Shown one piece after another: positions 5,773 to 5,905 of a stretch of 5,905 bases of DNA. The stretch's first letter is position 1. Every line of letters starts with the position of its first letter. A program made the position numbers and the translations under genes. The notes under the pieces are model-generated. The model saw only the letters and a list, made by a program, of their open reading frames with translations. It did not search any database and was not told the DNA's origin. The stretch is from Neisseriales bacterium (GTDB taxonomy: Bacteria > Pseudomonadota > Gammaproteobacteria > Burkholderiales > UBA11063): positions 1 to 5,905 of the forward strand of contig SSGY01000098.1 in the NCBI GenBank assembly GCA_008017145.1, given 5' to 3'.

Positions 5773-5905
5773 ATGAATAATGGTAGTGCAGTTAGTGGTG
5801 AATACAAAAAAATAGTTTATTGGATTTGTACTATTGCAGCTTTGGGTGGATTGTTATTTGGTTTAGACCAAGGATTTATAGCTAATTCATTGGAAACAAT
5901 AGAAA
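5773..5905 (+). CDS. MFS sugar porter family transporter, N-terminal fragment
   Basis: The gene runs off the window after 44 codons. The N-terminus is short and polar (MNNGSAVSGEYKK). It is followed by a hydrophobic first transmembrane helix at about residues 14-37 containing AALGGLLFGLDQGFIA. The GGLLFGxD pattern is characteristic of the sugar porter family of the major facilitator superfamily (XylE, GalP, AraE). Asp32 aligns with XylE Asp27, the residue implicated in proton coupling, so sugar:H+ symport at the inner membrane is the likely activity. The substrate cannot be told from this fragment. ATG 5773 is chosen for its AGGA; in-frame ATGs at 5767 and 5752 would add 2 or 7 residues, and a stop at 5746-5748 limits any further extension. 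It is separated from lysS by a terminator and about 315 nt, so it should have its own promoter. Confidence 0.8.
   Translation, partial: MNNGSAVSGEYKKIVYWICTIAALGGLLFGLDQGFIANSLETIE

Overview
The window is about 5.9 kb of AT-rich bacterial chromosome carrying housekeeping genes. The protein sequences point to a proteobacterium. The SspA has a Cys-Pro-Phe-Ser-His motif near its N-terminus. The LysS carries the '[21 protein letters not shown]' type of motif 2-3 linker. Both look more like the betaproteobacterial (Neisseria-like) forms than the E. coli ones. A low-GC betaproteobacterium is my best guess; it comes from memory of the families, not from a search.

Layout. On the minus strand, trhO (1266-2348) is followed after 14 nt by trhP (1251 down to the window edge, C-terminus missing). 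These encode the two known and chemically independent enzymes that hydroxylate U34 of tRNAs, and here they appear to share one transcript. A 272-nt divergent spacer (2349-2620) holds an extended -10 promoter for trhO and a near-consensus sigma70 promoter for sspA. On the plus strand come sspA, sspB, a tusA-family gene and lysS (2621-5400), with gaps of 14, 0 and 15 nt. They look like one operon, closed by a clear intrinsic terminator at 5422-5456. A gene-poor stretch of about 315 nt follows (5457-5772), containing a roughly 100-nt nested inverted repeat (5551-5651) that no gene explains. The window ends in the first 44 codons of an MFS sugar-porter gene.

How the genes may work together. The theme is translation and protein quality control. 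TrhO and TrhP modify wobble uridine. A TusA-type sulfur carrier can feed 2-thiolation of the same base. LysRS charges a tRNA whose U34 is normally thiolated. SspB delivers ssrA-tagged products of stalled ribosomes to ClpXP, and SspA reprograms RNA polymerase under stress. The individual identities are well supported. The functional link between them is inference from gene order.

I found no clear novel multi-gene system. The observations most worth following are the trhO-trhP pairing and the structured, possibly repeated, intergenic element upstream of the transporter.
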